Shown: positions 33,134 through 43,198, counted from the stretch's first letter. The stretch: 64,000 nt of DNA from Vicingus serpentipes (GCA_024103385.1 JAGFIT010000003.1:32000-95999), one strand, 5' to 3'. The notes: generated by a model from the letters alone, not told the origin. Translations and numbers: made by a program.

Positions 33134-33814
33134 CTAAAGCGTATTGATAATTTGTAAAGCAGTTGAACAGAGGTTTTTAACCGCTAATGGAATATTCCAA
33201 TTTTCTTTGTTTCTTTTTTCTACTTTGTTAGAAACAGCTCTGATTTGAGTACACGTAATTCCTTCAAAAAGACATGCATAAAAAAATGCAGCCCCCTCCA
33301 TACTCTCCACTTGAGGATTAAATAATGTTTTTGATTTCCTGATAGATTCTTCGTCTCCATGAGTAGTATTTACCGTGATTCCTGAAACTTTTGGTAATTG
33401 ATCGAGATGTTCATTTTCAAGACTTATGCTATTCTCCATTTTACCATGGTTTAAAGTGTAATCTTCATCTTCAATTAAATCCATATCAATTAACGACAAA
33501 AAAGACTCTCCATCTTCAGCACCTAACTCCGATATCTGATCGGAGGTTATATGAACTACTTCTCCTATTTTTAAACCCTCATCAAAACTACCTGCTAATC
33601 CTAAATTAATAGACAAATCATACAAAGTTGAATTTAATGTTTTTCCCATCCAGTAAGCAGTACATGTCATTCCTACTCCTGGAATTAGCACATCTATTTG
33701 ATGATTTTTATAAGTATATCTTTTTAACTTTTGATTAATTTCTTTCTCGTATTGAAACAATAATAGCAAGGGCTCAACTTCTATATAGGTAGCAGAAACA
33801 AGTAGTATTTTCAT
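33134..33814 (-). CDS. mqnB: Futalosine hydrolase
   Basis: A 226-residue nucleoside-phosphorylase-fold hydrolase: LVSATYIEVEPLL at the start, PGVGMTCTAYWMGK, NLGLAGSFDEGLKIGEVV, and VESMEGAAFFYACL with the catalytic Glu region; these fit MqnB rather than MTA/SAH nucleosidase. It removes hypoxanthine from futalosine. Together with mqnD next to it, mqnE at 51246 and a UbiA-type prenyltransferase at 43376, it shows that the organism uses the futalosine pathway. Confidence 0.9.
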   Translation of the reverse strand: MKILLVSATYIEVEPLLLLFQYEKEINQKLKRYTYKNHQIDVLIPGVGMTCTAYWMGKTLNSTLYDLSINLGLAGSFDEGLKIGEVVHITSDQISELGAEDGESFLSLIDMDLIEDEDYTLNHGKMENSISLENEHLDQLPKVSGITVNTTHGDEESIRKSKTLFNPQVESMEGAAFFYACLFEGITCTQIRAVSNKVEKRNKENWNIPLAVKNLCSTALQIINTL

Positions 33815-33818
33815 TGTT

Positions 33819-33856
33819 AGTTTATAAAGTTAAAAGTTTATAAAGTTAAAAGTTTA
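33819..33856. repeat. 16-bp tandem repeat upstream of mqnB
   Basis: AGTTTATAAAGTTAAA occurs twice and then partly a third time, starting 5 bp upstream of the mqnB ATG. The same AGTTTATAAAGTT sequence occurs in the ettA leader. Confidence 0.85.
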
Positions 33857-33908
33857 CATAACGAAATGATAAACGCTTTGTTGAACTTTTACCTTAGTTA
33901 ACTAGCTA

Positions 33909-35255
33909 TTAATAAAATGATGGATCCACTTCTTTTTCTATAAAGTTAATCCCGTAATTTTCTAATTCATTTAAAATAGGAGTATATATTTCTTTAGAGA
34001 TTGGAATATGTACTCCAGGGGTTGAAATGGTCCCGTTTAAAATCATTTTTGTTGCTATTGCAACAGGTAATCCAACTGTTTTTGCCATAGCGGTGTATTT
34101 TTGATCATCACCTTTAACTACCATCGAAGAATGAATTTCCTTATCTTCCCCATTTAACTTAAATCGAAAACGGTGCCACATCACAATCATGTCTTTGTCT
34201 TCTTTATCAAGTTTCCATTTTTTTTCTAAAATATGTTGTAATATTTGTGCAGGAGTAGCATTTTTTAATCCAATTTTTGTATGCTCAAAAATTCCTAACC
34301 ATTCAAACTTATTAAACAATTCAGGTTCATCTTGAGGAATATTCAAATAGTGTTTAAACTTTAGTTCTACTGAATCGGTTTGATTATATGCTAAAAAGGA
34401 ATTAATAAATTGACGGTGGGTCATCTCCTCAGAACCATCCATAATATAACTATCATCTGTAGCTCCTAATTGTACAAAAACGTCCCAAGCTCTACAATAA
34501 CCTGGTCTTCTTAAGGTTCCTCGATACATGGTTGGGATTCCTTCTAGATCATATATCTTTAAATACGACAATGAATCTCTATTGGCATAACCTTCAAATT
34601 TTCCGTAACCATCGATTTCCATCACCTCGGTTCTTCTAAACAGTTTATGATAAGGAATATATTTATATTGACCTTCTTGAATAAATTTAGCCGTTCCTTG
34701 TCCAGCCAATACTACATTTCTTGGATTCCAAGTAAACTTGTAATTCCATGGGTTATTATCACTTTCTGGAGCAACTAAGCCTCCTGTGAAAGTTTCAAAA
34801 GCATGTAATTCTGCTCCTGAATCTTTAATTTCGTCAATTACCCGCATGGCAGAAAGATGATCAATACCTGGATCAACCCCTATCTCATTCATAATAATAA
34901 TTCCAGCAGCTTCAGCTTCCTTATTTAATGCTTTCATCTCATTTGAAACATAGGATGCTGTGACCATGTGTTTTTTGTATTTTACACAATCTTTAGCAAC
35001 AGAAATATGCATATGAGCAGGAAGCATTGAAATGATGATGTCATTTTCGTCAATTAACCGCTTTCTTTCTTCTTCATTATTTACATCAAAAGCAATAGCC
35101 TTTGCCTTCGTATGACTATTAATAGCCTCCATTGCTAATTCTTTTGATTGATCAGCAACAGTAATAAACCAATTTTCAATCTCCGCATTAAAAAGTAAAT
35201 ACTGAATTAATGAAGATGTAGATCTTCCTGCTCCTATTACCAATAATTTTTTCAT
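33909..35255 (-). CDS. Saccharopine dehydrogenase (reductase)-family protein
   Basis: A 448-residue protein with an N-terminal NAD(P)-binding IGAGRSTSSLIQYL, MLPAHMHISVAKDC, and the family block NEIGVDPGIDHLSAM followed by the C-terminal substrate domain (FTGGLVAPES, GTLRRPGYC). It matches saccharopine reductase/LYS9-like enzymes, which in bacteria act in lysine metabolism or remain uncharacterised. Bacteroidota make lysine by other routes, so a catabolic or alternative role is possible. Single gene between mqnB and the divergent DUF423 gene. Confidence 0.87.
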   Translation of the reverse strand: MKKLLVIGAGRSTSSLIQYLLFNAEIENWFITVADQSKELAMEAINSHTKAKAIAFDVNNEEERKRLIDENDIIISMLPAHMHISVAKDCVKYKKHMVTASYVSNEMKALNKEAEAAGIIIMNEIGVDPGIDHLSAMRVIDEIKDSGAELHAFETFTGGLVAPESDNNPWNYKFTWNPRNVVLAGQGTAKFIQEGQYKYIPYHKLFRRTEVMEIDGYGKFEGYANRDSLSYLKIYDLEGIPTMYRGTLRRPGYCRAWDVFVQLGATDDSYIMDGSEEMTHRQFINSFLAYNQTDSVELKFKHYLNIPQDEPELFNKFEWLGIFEHTKIGLKNATPAQILQHILEKKWKLDKEDKDMIVMWHRFRFKLNGEDKEIHSSMVVKGDDQKYTAMAKTVGLPVAIATKMILNGTISTPGVHIPISKEIYTPILNELENYGINFIEKEVDPSFY

Positions 35256-35365
35256 CTTTTAAATTCTATTCCTTCTATATTCGATATAAAATTAAAAATA
35301 TATTCATAGTAATAATTGATTTTTAAGAACTAAATACTATTCCTAGATTTGTTAAAAAATTGACA

Positions 35366-35761
35366 ATGAAAAATAGTATTATAAAAGCAGGAATATTAGG
35401 TGGATTAGCAGTTCTTGGAGGCGCTTTCGGTGCTCATGCACTTAAAGAAGTGTTAAGCATCGAACAATTAGCAAGCTTCAATACAGGCGTACGCTATCAA
35501 ATAATTCATGCTCTTGTCTTATTGATGTTGTTTATCTTAATAGAAAAATACCAATCAACCCATTTTAAAATTGCTGCTCAATTATTCTTTTGGGGGGTTA
35601 TTTTATTTTCAGGATCCATCTACTTGCTTGCACTTAAAAACATTATAGGAATTGAAGCCTTAAAATTTATGGGACCTATAACCCCAATAGGAGGATTATT
35701 AATTATTACAGGGTGGTTTTTTGTAATTATAGGGGGAATAAAACTGAAACCTTCTAACTAG
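35366..35761 (+). CDS. DUF423 (YgdD-like) small membrane protein
   Basis: A 131-residue integral membrane protein with four hydrophobic segments and the conserved GGAFGAHALKEVL and GVRYQIIHALVLL blocks of DUF423. Function is unknown. I start it at the ATG at 35366, two codons inside the longest frame. Its 3' end overlaps that of the convergent NTF2-like gene by eight bases. Confidence 0.88.
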   Translation: MKNSIIKAGILGGLAVLGGAFGAHALKEVLSIEQLASFNTGVRYQIIHALVLLMLFILIEKYQSTHFKIAAQLFFWGVILFSGSIYLLALKNIIGIEALKFMGPITPIGGLLIITGWFFVIIGGIKLKPSN

Positions 35762-36173
35762 TATGGTCAATCGTAATTACCCATTTCCCATCGATTTTTT
35801 TCCAGTACAAAGCAAAATAGCCATTAGGATTGTCTTTTTCTCGAATTAAACTCCATTTCCCCAATACATAAGCAGTCTCTCCATTTACCTCTAGTTGTAT
35901 AATATCAAACTCTAATTTGCCCATCGCAGCCTTATTGGGATATGATTTTTTATAGTTCTCTAAAGTGGTATTCCAACCGTATTTAATTCCGTTTTTACCT
36001 ACAAACATTAAAGAGTCTGATTGCCAATAACCTTTCATAAAATTTTCTATATTTCCATCGCTCCAATCTTTTTCTTGTTGCTCCATCACTTTAACAATGG
36101 CCGTCTTCTCATGTTCAATATCTCTACATGAAAATAATATGAGTAATAGTATTGATATAATAATTTGTTTCAT
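35754..36173 (-). CDS. NTF2-like (DUF4440/SnoaL) lipoprotein
   Basis: A 139-residue protein starting MKQIIISILLLILFSC, a lipobox-ending signal peptide, followed by one cone-shaped NTF2-like domain (EQQEKDWSDGNIENFMKGY, GKWSLIREKDN, and a Trp-rich end). Such domains bind small ligands or act as ketosteroid-isomerase-like enzymes; no catalytic residues can be assigned. The ATG at 36173 is preferred over the one at 36185 because it gives a canonical signal. It starts just downstream of a terminator, so it needs its own promoter or depends on read-through. Confidence 0.82.
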   Translation of the reverse strand: MKQIIISILLLILFSCRDIEHEKTAIVKVMEQQEKDWSDGNIENFMKGYWQSDSLMFVGKNGIKYGWNTTLENYKKSYPNKAAMGKLEFDIIQLEVNGETAYVLGKWSLIREKDNPNGYFALYWKKIDGKWVITIDHTS

Positions 36174-36183
36174 TCTTTTATAC

Positions 36184-36217
36184 AAAAAAATCCCGTACTT
36201 AAATTAAGTACGGGATT
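36184..36217 (-). terminator. Terminator of the M43 protease gene
   Basis: AATCCCGTACTT and its perfect complement pair around a 5-base loop and, on the minus strand, are followed by a run of seven Ts. Confidence 0.88.
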
Positions 36218-36236
36218 AAGATAATATTTAATAAAA

Positions 36237-39212
36237 TCATCTCACCATTAATTTTTCTGTTACTTTTTGTGTTCCAGAAATTACTGTTACCATATAGAAT
36301 CCAGGAGATAATTTAGAATCAAATGACAATGAAGTGTTCATACTTTCATTTTCGTTATTTAAATCCTTGTATAAAATTGTTTTTCCAGAAATATCTGTAA
36401 CATAAACCTTAGTATTTGAGCTTGCTCCTTCTAATACTATATTGAATGACTCACCTTGGTTAGGATTAGGGTAGATATTTACTGACATCTCATCAAAATT
36501 TACAACAGATTCATTTGCTGAATAATTGTTATTTGGATGTTGAGCAATTAATGCTGGAGCAGAAGGAGTTGTAATTTGACATGATGAACCATAGGAAGTA
36601 TAAGAACCATCTACTTTAACTCTTACACGCACATCATAAGTAGTATTATCCAATATTCCTGGCACATTATTAAGGTACACAAACCTGTAATTTGGGTTCA
36701 AGCTTACATAAGTTTGGTTAAAACCTAAACCAATATTAACAAACTCATACTCATATTCCGTTGCTCCTGAAACATAATCACATGTAATATAATTATCATA
36801 ACTAGCCATTATTAAACCGCAATCTGACGGCCTAAGTTGAGTTGTAAGTCCAGCTGGTGTTGTCACTTGGCATATTGACCCATAAGAGGTATAAGAACCA
36901 TCAACTTTAGCCCTTACACGTACATCATACGTAGTATTGTCCAATATTCCTAGCACATTATGAAGATATACAAACCTGTAATTCGGGTTCAAGCTTACAT
37001 AAGTTTGGTTAAAACCTAAACCAATATTAACAAACTCATACTCATATTCTGTTGCTCCTGAAACATAATCACACGTAATATAATTATTATAACTAGTCAT
37101 TGCTATGCCACAATCTGACGACCTAAGTTGGGTTGTAAGTCCAGCTGGTGTTGTCACCTGGCATATTGACCCATAAGGAGCATAAGAACCATTCACTTTA
37201 GCTCTTACACGTACATCATACGTGGTATTGTCCAATATTCCTGGCACATTATGAAGATATACAAACCTATACTTCGGATTCAATCTTACATAAGTTTGGC
37301 TATAACCTAAACCAATATTAACAAACTCATACTCGTATTCTGTTGCTCCTGAGACATAATCACACTTAATATAATTGTTATAACTGGTCATTATTAATCC
37401 ACAATCTGATGTTCTAAGTTGCGTTGTAGCACAATTACTTACCGTAATATAACCAGCTTTAATCTCATCATCACTACCATCTGCATTAGTGGCTGTTAAC
37501 TGTACTTGGTAAGTTCCTGCAGCATCAAACTGAACTTCCGGATTTTGAGAACTAGAAGAAGTTGAATTAATATAAGTTACCGTTGATGGTGTGAAAGTCC
37601 ATGACCATGAAGTGGGTGTATTGGTTGAAGCGTCCGTAAACACAGTAGAGCTTCCATTGCAAACCGTAGTTGAAGCAGCACTAAATGCAACTACTGGAGG
37701 TTGATTAGCTTCTGGCTGAACATAAATAGTGTAATCTTCTGCTTGCCCAAAACTAAGTGAATTATAACAAGAGGAATTAATTATTCCAGGTCCATATCTA
37801 TCATCAAGGTCAGTAATCAGTCTTACCCTTACATAATCTCCATAAGGAATAGAAGCAGGATAATCGAGAACTACAGGAACAGTGGAACTAGCAGCAATAT
37901 CTTGTGAAAGATGTTGTTGTTCAGAGTCATCATCAAAATCACCGTCATCATTCCAATCAATCCAAACACCTAACTGTTGAAAATTAACAGTAAACATGCC
38001 AACATTAATCGTGTTTGAAACTGACGCATCTATTTCAAAATAGTTAGAACAATTAGCACTGTTATCAATATTACCTCCATCAGAAAGGGATGAAAAAGAA
38101 GAAAAAGTAACTCCATTCAGTTCCACACTAATAATACCTGCATTATTTGTTGTAACGGTATTTGTATTACAAACAGCAACTGGCGCTGAATATCCAGGAT
38201 CTGGTGCTATAGCTCCTTTAGAAGAAACAATAGAGGTATTAAGTAATGCTGCCCTAACCCTTGTTTTTTGATCATCTGTTAATCGATCCGCACAACTAAA
38301 ATAACTCATGTAATTATTTCTGGTATTAAGTCCGTATGGATTGTTGCTGTTACAATCATTGTTTGTTGGACAAGTACTGGTATGTCTTTTATGCGTTTCT
38401 GTATCTGCGCAGCCATCACTACCCACTCCTACTCCAACATTATCCGGACATGTACTACCCGTTCCGTCTCCTTGGAAGGTATGATATAAGTGAAGGTAAT
38501 GGCCAAATTCATGAACAACAGTTCCTCCATCTCCACCACTATTTAATCCCCATCCATTAGTATTTCCAGGATCATAACCAAAAACGCTAGCCATCATCAC
38601 TGAACCTTCACGCAGGTTACCATTAAAAAAATTGGCATACCCTTGAATACCTGCTCCTCCATTGTTTCCATCTATTTCAGAGACAACCCAAATATTCAAA
38701 TAATCCGTTTCTGGCCATCTGCTCAAATCTTTTAAATCATCTTCATCAGCACCAGCACTTTCATAAAATACGCCATTAGCTGAATAGCCAGTCACTCCAG
38801 AGGCATTAACTCGGTTAATTCCTGTTGTTGCATTACAATCAGCGTCTCGTTGTGCTAACTGAAATTCGACTTCAAAATCTATAGGACTACTTGGGTCTAA
38901 ACCTCTGTAAACTTCATTTAATCGATCTATAGCACTTTCTATTTGTTCATCACTGATATTGGTTCCTACCCCTACAGCTTCTCCTTTATGCAATACATGT
39001 ACAACTGTAGGAATAGTATACACCGTCCCCGACTTACTATTTACTAACCCATTTTTAATATGCTGTTGAATTTTGTTTTCGAAAGCAATTTCATTTTTAA
39101 CAAACTCAGCATTTTGCTGTAATTTAGCTCGTTGTCCATCAAAACCACATTGGGCAATTGAAAAAGTATAAGTAGTTAGTGTTAATATTAAAAGAGCAGC
39201 TAATTTTCTCAT
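36237..39212 (-). CDS. Secreted M43 metalloprotease with T9SS sorting domain
   Basis: A 991-residue exported protein. The signal peptide is MRKLAALLILTLTTYTFSIA; the longer frame to 39269 adds 19 implausible residues. The M43 (pappalysin/cytophagalysin) domain has zinc motif HEFGHYLHLYH from residue 234 and Met-turn NNYMSY. Then come a GEVED-type domain (about 410-500), a PKD domain, three 97-residue near-identical FN3-like repeats (about 596-885), and a C-terminal type A sorting domain (VNIYPNPNQG, ending KLMVR) that directs secretion and surface anchoring by the type IX system. The third-helix Gly common in metzincins is His here. Monocistronic. Confidence 0.93.
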   Translation of the reverse strand: MRKLAALLILTLTTYTFSIAQCGFDGQRAKLQQNAEFVKNEIAFENKIQQHIKNGLVNSKSGTVYTIPTVVHVLHKGEAVGVGTNISDEQIESAIDRLNEVYRGLDPSSPIDFEVEFQLAQRDADCNATTGINRVNASGVTGYSANGVFYESAGADEDDLKDLSRWPETDYLNIWVVSEIDGNNGGAGIQGYANFFNGNLREGSVMMASVFGYDPGNTNGWGLNSGGDGGTVVHEFGHYLHLYHTFQGDGTGSTCPDNVGVGVGSDGCADTETHKRHTSTCPTNNDCNSNNPYGLNTRNNYMSYFSCADRLTDDQKTRVRAALLNTSIVSSKGAIAPDPGYSAPVAVCNTNTVTTNNAGIISVELNGVTFSSFSSLSDGGNIDNSANCSNYFEIDASVSNTINVGMFTVNFQQLGVWIDWNDDGDFDDDSEQQHLSQDIAASSTVPVVLDYPASIPYGDYVRVRLITDLDDRYGPGIINSSCYNSLSFGQAEDYTIYVQPEANQPPVVAFSAASTTVCNGSSTVFTDASTNTPTSWSWTFTPSTVTYINSTSSSSQNPEVQFDAAGTYQVQLTATNADGSDDEIKAGYITVSNCATTQLRTSDCGLIMTSYNNYIKCDYVSGATEYEYEFVNIGLGYSQTYVRLNPKYRFVYLHNVPGILDNTTYDVRVRAKVNGSYAPYGSICQVTTPAGLTTQLRSSDCGIAMTSYNNYITCDYVSGATEYEYEFVNIGLGFNQTYVSLNPNYRFVYLHNVLGILDNTTYDVRVRAKVDGSYTSYGSICQVTTPAGLTTQLRPSDCGLIMASYDNYITCDYVSGATEYEYEFVNIGLGFNQTYVSLNPNYRFVYLNNVPGILDNTTYDVRVRVKVDGSYTSYGSSCQITTPSAPALIAQHPNNNYSANESVVNFDEMSVNIYPNPNQGESFNIVLEGASSNTKVYVTDISGKTILYKDLNNENESMNTSLSFDSKLSPGFYMVTVISGTQKVTEKLMVR
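36565..37430. repeat. Three 291-bp tandem coding repeats in the protease gene
   Basis: Three units starting near 37427, 37136 and 36845 (minus strand) each encode TTQLRxSDCG through CQ(V/I)TTP. They are almost identical at the DNA level, which points to recent duplication or gene conversion. Confidence 0.85.
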
Positions 39213-39316
39213 AAATAGATTTGTTTTAAATATTTTTCTAAAGATAACTTTTTTGATAATAGCCACCAATAAACTTTATACTGATTCTTGAAAAGCTATT
39301 TATATTGAATTACCCG

Positions 39317-39356
39317 CTAGTTAATACGGAAAAGTCGTTGTAAAGGTTGCTTTTAG
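39317..39356 (-). repeat. AAAAGCAACCTTT...CCGTATTAA intergenic motif, copy 1
   Basis: On the minus strand, upstream of the M43 gene, AAAAGCAACCTTT is followed 12 bases later by CCGTATTAA. A related copy lies at 52501-52524 on the plus strand. The rest of the 39213-39392 gap shows nothing else. Confidence 0.4.
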
Positions 39357-39392
39357 TAAGATTTGAAAACCTAAAATGATGATTGAAATAAA

Positions 39393-40859
39393 TTAACCCT
39401 TCAGTAAAACGATTAACTCATCAATGGTCAAGCTTTCTTGTTCTCCCGACTCCATATTCTTGACAGTCAGTTTTCCTGATTGCATTTCATCACTCCCCAC
39501 CAACACCACATATTTAATGTTTTTGTTGTTGGCAAAAGTCATTTGCTTTTTCATTTTAGCTGCTTCGGGGTATATTTCTGAATTAATACCCGCTTCTCTC
39601 AATTGAAATAATAATGGCAGACAATAATCTTGTTCTTTTTCCCCAAAGTTGATGAACAGTACTTGGGTCGAGTCTCCTTTAAATTCAGGGTATAAATCGT
39701 TATCTAACAACACATCATAAATACGATCTGCACCAAAAGAAATCCCTACTCCAGAAACATCTTTTAAACCAAACTTACCAGTTAAATCATCGTACCTTCC
39801 TCCTCCACAAATACTCGGAAAATTATCTACTTTTACTTCTATAATGGTTCCTGTATAATACCCTAAACCACGAGCAAGGGTTGGGTCGAACTTAATATTC
39901 TTAGCTCCTAAAGCTTTTAACTTTTCAAAAATGAACTCTAATTCTTTTATCCCTTTTTGACCATTTGGATTACTTCCAATATGTTCCCCAAGGGCTTCTA
40001 ATAAACCTAATTCAAGTTCAATATTATTGGCATTTGGTAACTCTTCCTTAATAGATGATCTAACTCCAGGTACAACTGTTAATGTTGCTATTTTTTTTGC
40101 TTTTTCTGTTGATACCCCTAGTTGACATATTTCTTTTATAACACCTTCTTTACCAATTTTATCTAACTTATCAATCGCTACAACAATCTGCTCAAATTTA
40201 TCTTGTTCTCCAACAGACTCAACAATCCCTTGTAATATTTTTCGATTATTAATGGATACAGTATAGTTCAATTTTCCTTGAAACAATTCCGAAAAAACAT
40301 CATCAATGATTTTAATTAAATCTACCTCATTCAATAAAGAATCGGAACCAATAATATCTGCATCACATTGGTAAAATTCTCTGTATCTCCCTTTTTGTGG
40401 ACGATCTGCTCGCCAAACAGGTTGTATCTGAAACCTACGAAAAGGAAAAGTAATGTCGTTTTGATTTTGCACCACGTAACGTGCAAAAGGAACGGTTAAG
40501 TCGTAGCGCAATGCTTGCTCAACATATTTTTTTACTATATGATTAGTAATTAAAGGGTTAAAATTATCAAGAGTAATTTCATCTCCAATCTTATTTGCGC
40601 TTTGAAGTGTTGAATTTATTTCGTTAATGAATTTATTTAGAGTTTCACCTCTAGGTAAAACCTTAAAAATGAGGGTATCACTCTCCTCTCCTCCAGTACC
40701 TACCAATGTGTCTAGATTTTCCATAGCAGGTGTTTCTATCTGCTGAAACCCATATCTTTTATATACTTTCTTAATGGTATCGAAAATATAATTCCTCCTT
40801 ACCATCTCGGTAGGAGAAAAATCTCTTGTTCCTTTTGGTATGCTCGGCTTGTTACTCAT
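39393..40859 (-). CDS. hisS: Histidyl-tRNA synthetase
   Basis: A 488-residue class II synthetase: PKGTRDFSP at the N-terminus, motif 2 region FRRFQIQPVWRADRPQKGRYREFYQCDADIIG, histidine-specific LARGLGYYTGTIIEV, motif 3 GVGISFGADRI and a C-terminal anticodon-binding domain. It is somewhat longer than the E. coli enzyme, owing to an insertion around residues 80-115, which is usual in this phylum as far as I recall. It is transcribed alone. Confidence 0.96.
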   Translation of the reverse strand: MSNKPSIPKGTRDFSPTEMVRRNYIFDTIKKVYKRYGFQQIETPAMENLDTLVGTGGEESDTLIFKVLPRGETLNKFINEINSTLQSANKIGDEITLDNFNPLITNHIVKKYVEQALRYDLTVPFARYVVQNQNDITFPFRRFQIQPVWRADRPQKGRYREFYQCDADIIGSDSLLNEVDLIKIIDDVFSELFQGKLNYTVSINNRKILQGIVESVGEQDKFEQIVVAIDKLDKIGKEGVIKEICQLGVSTEKAKKIATLTVVPGVRSSIKEELPNANNIELELGLLEALGEHIGSNPNGQKGIKELEFIFEKLKALGAKNIKFDPTLARGLGYYTGTIIEVKVDNFPSICGGGRYDDLTGKFGLKDVSGVGISFGADRIYDVLLDNDLYPEFKGDSTQVLFINFGEKEQDYCLPLLFQLREAGINSEIYPEAAKMKKQMTFANNKNIKYVVLVGSDEMQSGKLTVKNMESGEQESLTIDELIVLLKG

Positions 40860-40937
40860 TCTTTTAATTTCTAGTTGCTAAATTAATAATCTATTGCCTT
40901 AAGGCATATTTTATTATAAATAATATTAATTTTAGGG

Positions 40938-41516
40938 ATGAATTTCAAAGAAGCCAAAAAATATATTCTTTCTCGTTTAGAAACAGAATTAAGCCCAAGT
41001 TTATACTACCACGGAATTCATCACACCCTAGATGTTTATGAAGCATCTATAAAGTTAGCCGAATTAGAAAATTTATCACAAGAAGAAAAAATTATTATCA
41101 ATACGGCTACTTTATACCATGATGCTGGCTTTATGTTTCAATATGCAAACAATGAGGATTTAGCAGTAAACCTTGTAAAAGAAGTACTACCTTCTTTTGG
41201 ATACAATAAAAAAGCCGTTACAACCATTGCTAAAATTATTTTAACTACTAAACTTACAGCACACCCTATCACTTTACTTGAAAAAATAATGAGTGATGCC
41301 GATTATGATTATTTGGGCAGAGACGATGTCAAATTAATTGCCGCTTCTTTACACAAAGAATTACACGATTATGGAGCTTCATTTACAGATGAAGAATGGA
41401 ATACCTTTCAACTGAAATTTCTCAACAAGCACCAATATTACACTCCTTCAGCCATTGCGCTGAGAAGAGAAAAAAAATGGGCGTATATGCGTTATTTAAA
41501 AAGTTTGAAACTTTAA
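40938..41516 (+). CDS. HD-domain phosphohydrolase
   Basis: A 192-residue HD-superfamily protein. Metal ligands are visible in YHGIHHTLDVYE, TLYHDAGFM (the HD pair) and MSDADYDYLG. Substrate is unknown; such single-domain proteins hydrolyse nucleotides or other phosphoesters. Its last four bases overlap the 3' end of the convergent ettA gene. Confidence 0.85.
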   Translation: MNFKEAKKYILSRLETELSPSLYYHGIHHTLDVYEASIKLAELENLSQEEKIIINTATLYHDAGFMFQYANNEDLAVNLVKEVLPSFGYNKKAVTTIAKIILTTKLTAHPITLLEKIMSDADYDYLGRDDVKLIAASLHKELHDYGASFTDEEWNTFQLKFLNKHQYYTPSAIALRREKKWAYMRYLKSLKL

Positions 41517-43198
41517 TTCTTAACCAATTTCTTGTATTTGAATCTTGTCGGTTCAGTTCCTAAGCGTTTTCTTCTGTTTTCTTCGTAATCAGAGTAAGAA
41601 CCTTCAAAGAATACCACTTCTGAATTTCCTTCAAATGCCAAAATGTGTGTACAAATTCTATCTAAAAACCATCTATCATGAGAAATAACTACCGCACAAC
41701 CAGCAAAATGTTCTAACCCTTCTTCCAATGCTCTAATGGCATTTACATCCAAATCATTGGTAGGTTCATCCAACAACAACACATTTGCTTCTTGTTTAAT
41801 CGCCATCGCTAAATGCAATCTATTTCTTTCTCCACCTGATAGTATTCCTACTTTTTTATTTTGATCAGAACCAGCAAAGTTAAATCGCGATAAGTAAGCT
41901 CTAGAATTAATTGTTCTTCCTCCAAACTCCATCATTTCTGTTCCTCCAGAAAACACTTCGAAAATGGTTTTATCAGAATCTAAATCTTCATGAGATTGAT
42001 CTACATACCCTAACTTAACCGTCTCCCCAACTTTAAAACTTCCTGTATCTGGCGTTTCTTCTCCCATTATCATTCTAAACAAAGTAGTCTTTCCAGCTCC
42101 ATTCGGACCAATTATACCAACAATACCAGCAGGAGGCAATTTAAACGTTAGGTTTTCATACAACAATTTATCTCCATAAGCTTTAGAAATATTGGTTGCA
42201 TCTAGTACTTCATTTCCTAAACGAGGTCCATTAGGAATAAACAACTCCAATTTTGCTTCTTTTTCATTAGCGCTTTCACTCAAAAGTTTATCGTAATTAG
42301 CCAAACGTGCTTTGGATTTGGTTTGTCGTCCTTTTGCATTCATTTTGGTCCACTCCAACTCTCGCTCTAAGATTTTTCTTCTTTTACTTTCTGTTTTTTC
42401 TTCTTGAGCCAATCGCTTCGATTTTTGATCTAACCAAGAAGAATAGTTGCCTTTCCAAGGAATACCATGACCTCTATCTAATTCTAATATCCAACCAGCA
42501 ACATTATCTAAGAAATATCTATCATGCGTAATGGCAATTACAGTCCCTGGGTATTGCTGTAAATGCTGTTCTAACCAATAAACAGATTCGGTATCCAAGT
42601 GGTTGGTTGGCTCATCTAACAATAAAATATCAGGTTGTTTTAATAGCAATCGACAAAGCGCAACCCTTCTTAATTCCCCTCCAGATAAATTCTTTACTAA
42701 AGCATCTTCTGGTGGACAATTGAGTGCATCCATCGCTCTGGATAGTTTCGTATCTAATTCCCAAGCATCTAAAGCATCTATTTTATCTTGTAATTCTGCC
42801 TGACGCTTCATCAATTCATCCATCTTGTCAGGATTTTCATAAACTTCTGGCTCACCAAATTTTAAGTTGATGGCTTCATATTCAGCTAACACATCTATCG
42901 TTTCCTGAGCTCCTTCTTGAACAATTTCTTTCACCGTTTTTGAACCATCTAACTTTGGTTCTTGCTCTAAGTAACCAACAGAATAACCTGGTGAAAATGT
43001 AACATCTCCTTGATATTGTTCTTCAACACCAGCTATAATTTTCATTACAGTAGACTTACCAGAACCGTTCAATCCAATAATTCCAATTTTTGCTCCATAA
43101 AAGAAAGACAAGTATATGTCCTTTAAGATCACTTTTCCATTAGGCAAGGTTTTGCCCACTTTATTCATTGAAAAAATTACTTTTTTGTCGTCACTCAT
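41513..43198 (-). CDS. ettA: Energy-dependent translational throttle protein EttA
   Basis: A 561-residue ABC-F protein with two ATPase cassettes: Walker A GLNGSGKST and GPNGAGKTT, signatures LSGGELRR and LSGGERNR, Walker B LLLDEPTNHLD and LLLDEPTNDLD, and an inter-domain linker rich in Lys/Arg. It binds the ribosomal E site and gates translation according to energy state. Length fits EttA and no membrane domain is present. A promoter box and an AAACTTTATAAACTTTT-rich leader precede it. Confidence 0.93.
   Translation of the reverse strand: MSDDKKVIFSMNKVGKTLPNGKVILKDIYLSFFYGAKIGIIGLNGSGKSTVMKIIAGVEEQYQGDVTFSPGYSVGYLEQEPKLDGSKTVKEIVQEGAQETIDVLAEYEAINLKFGEPEVYENPDKMDELMKRQAELQDKIDALDAWELDTKLSRAMDALNCPPEDALVKNLSGGELRRVALCRLLLKQPDILLLDEPTNHLDTESVYWLEQHLQQYPGTVIAITHDRYFLDNVAGWILELDRGHGIPWKGNYSSWLDQKSKRLAQEEKTESKRRKILERELEWTKMNAKGRQTKSKARLANYDKLLSESANEKEAKLELFIPNGPRLGNEVLDATNISKAYGDKLLYENLTFKLPPAGIVGIIGPNGAGKTTLFRMIMGEETPDTGSFKVGETVKLGYVDQSHEDLDSDKTIFEVFSGGTEMMEFGGRTINSRAYLSRFNFAGSDQNKKVGILSGGERNRLHLAMAIKQEANVLLLDEPTNDLDVNAIRALEEGLEHFAGCAVVISHDRWFLDRICTHILAFEGNSEVVFFEGSYSDYEENRRKRLGTEPTRFKYKKLVKN

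Noticed and set aside
36565..37430. Tandem repeats considered as an assembly duplication
   Set aside because: The three units are in frame and differ from each other at scattered bases, so they are real coding repeats.
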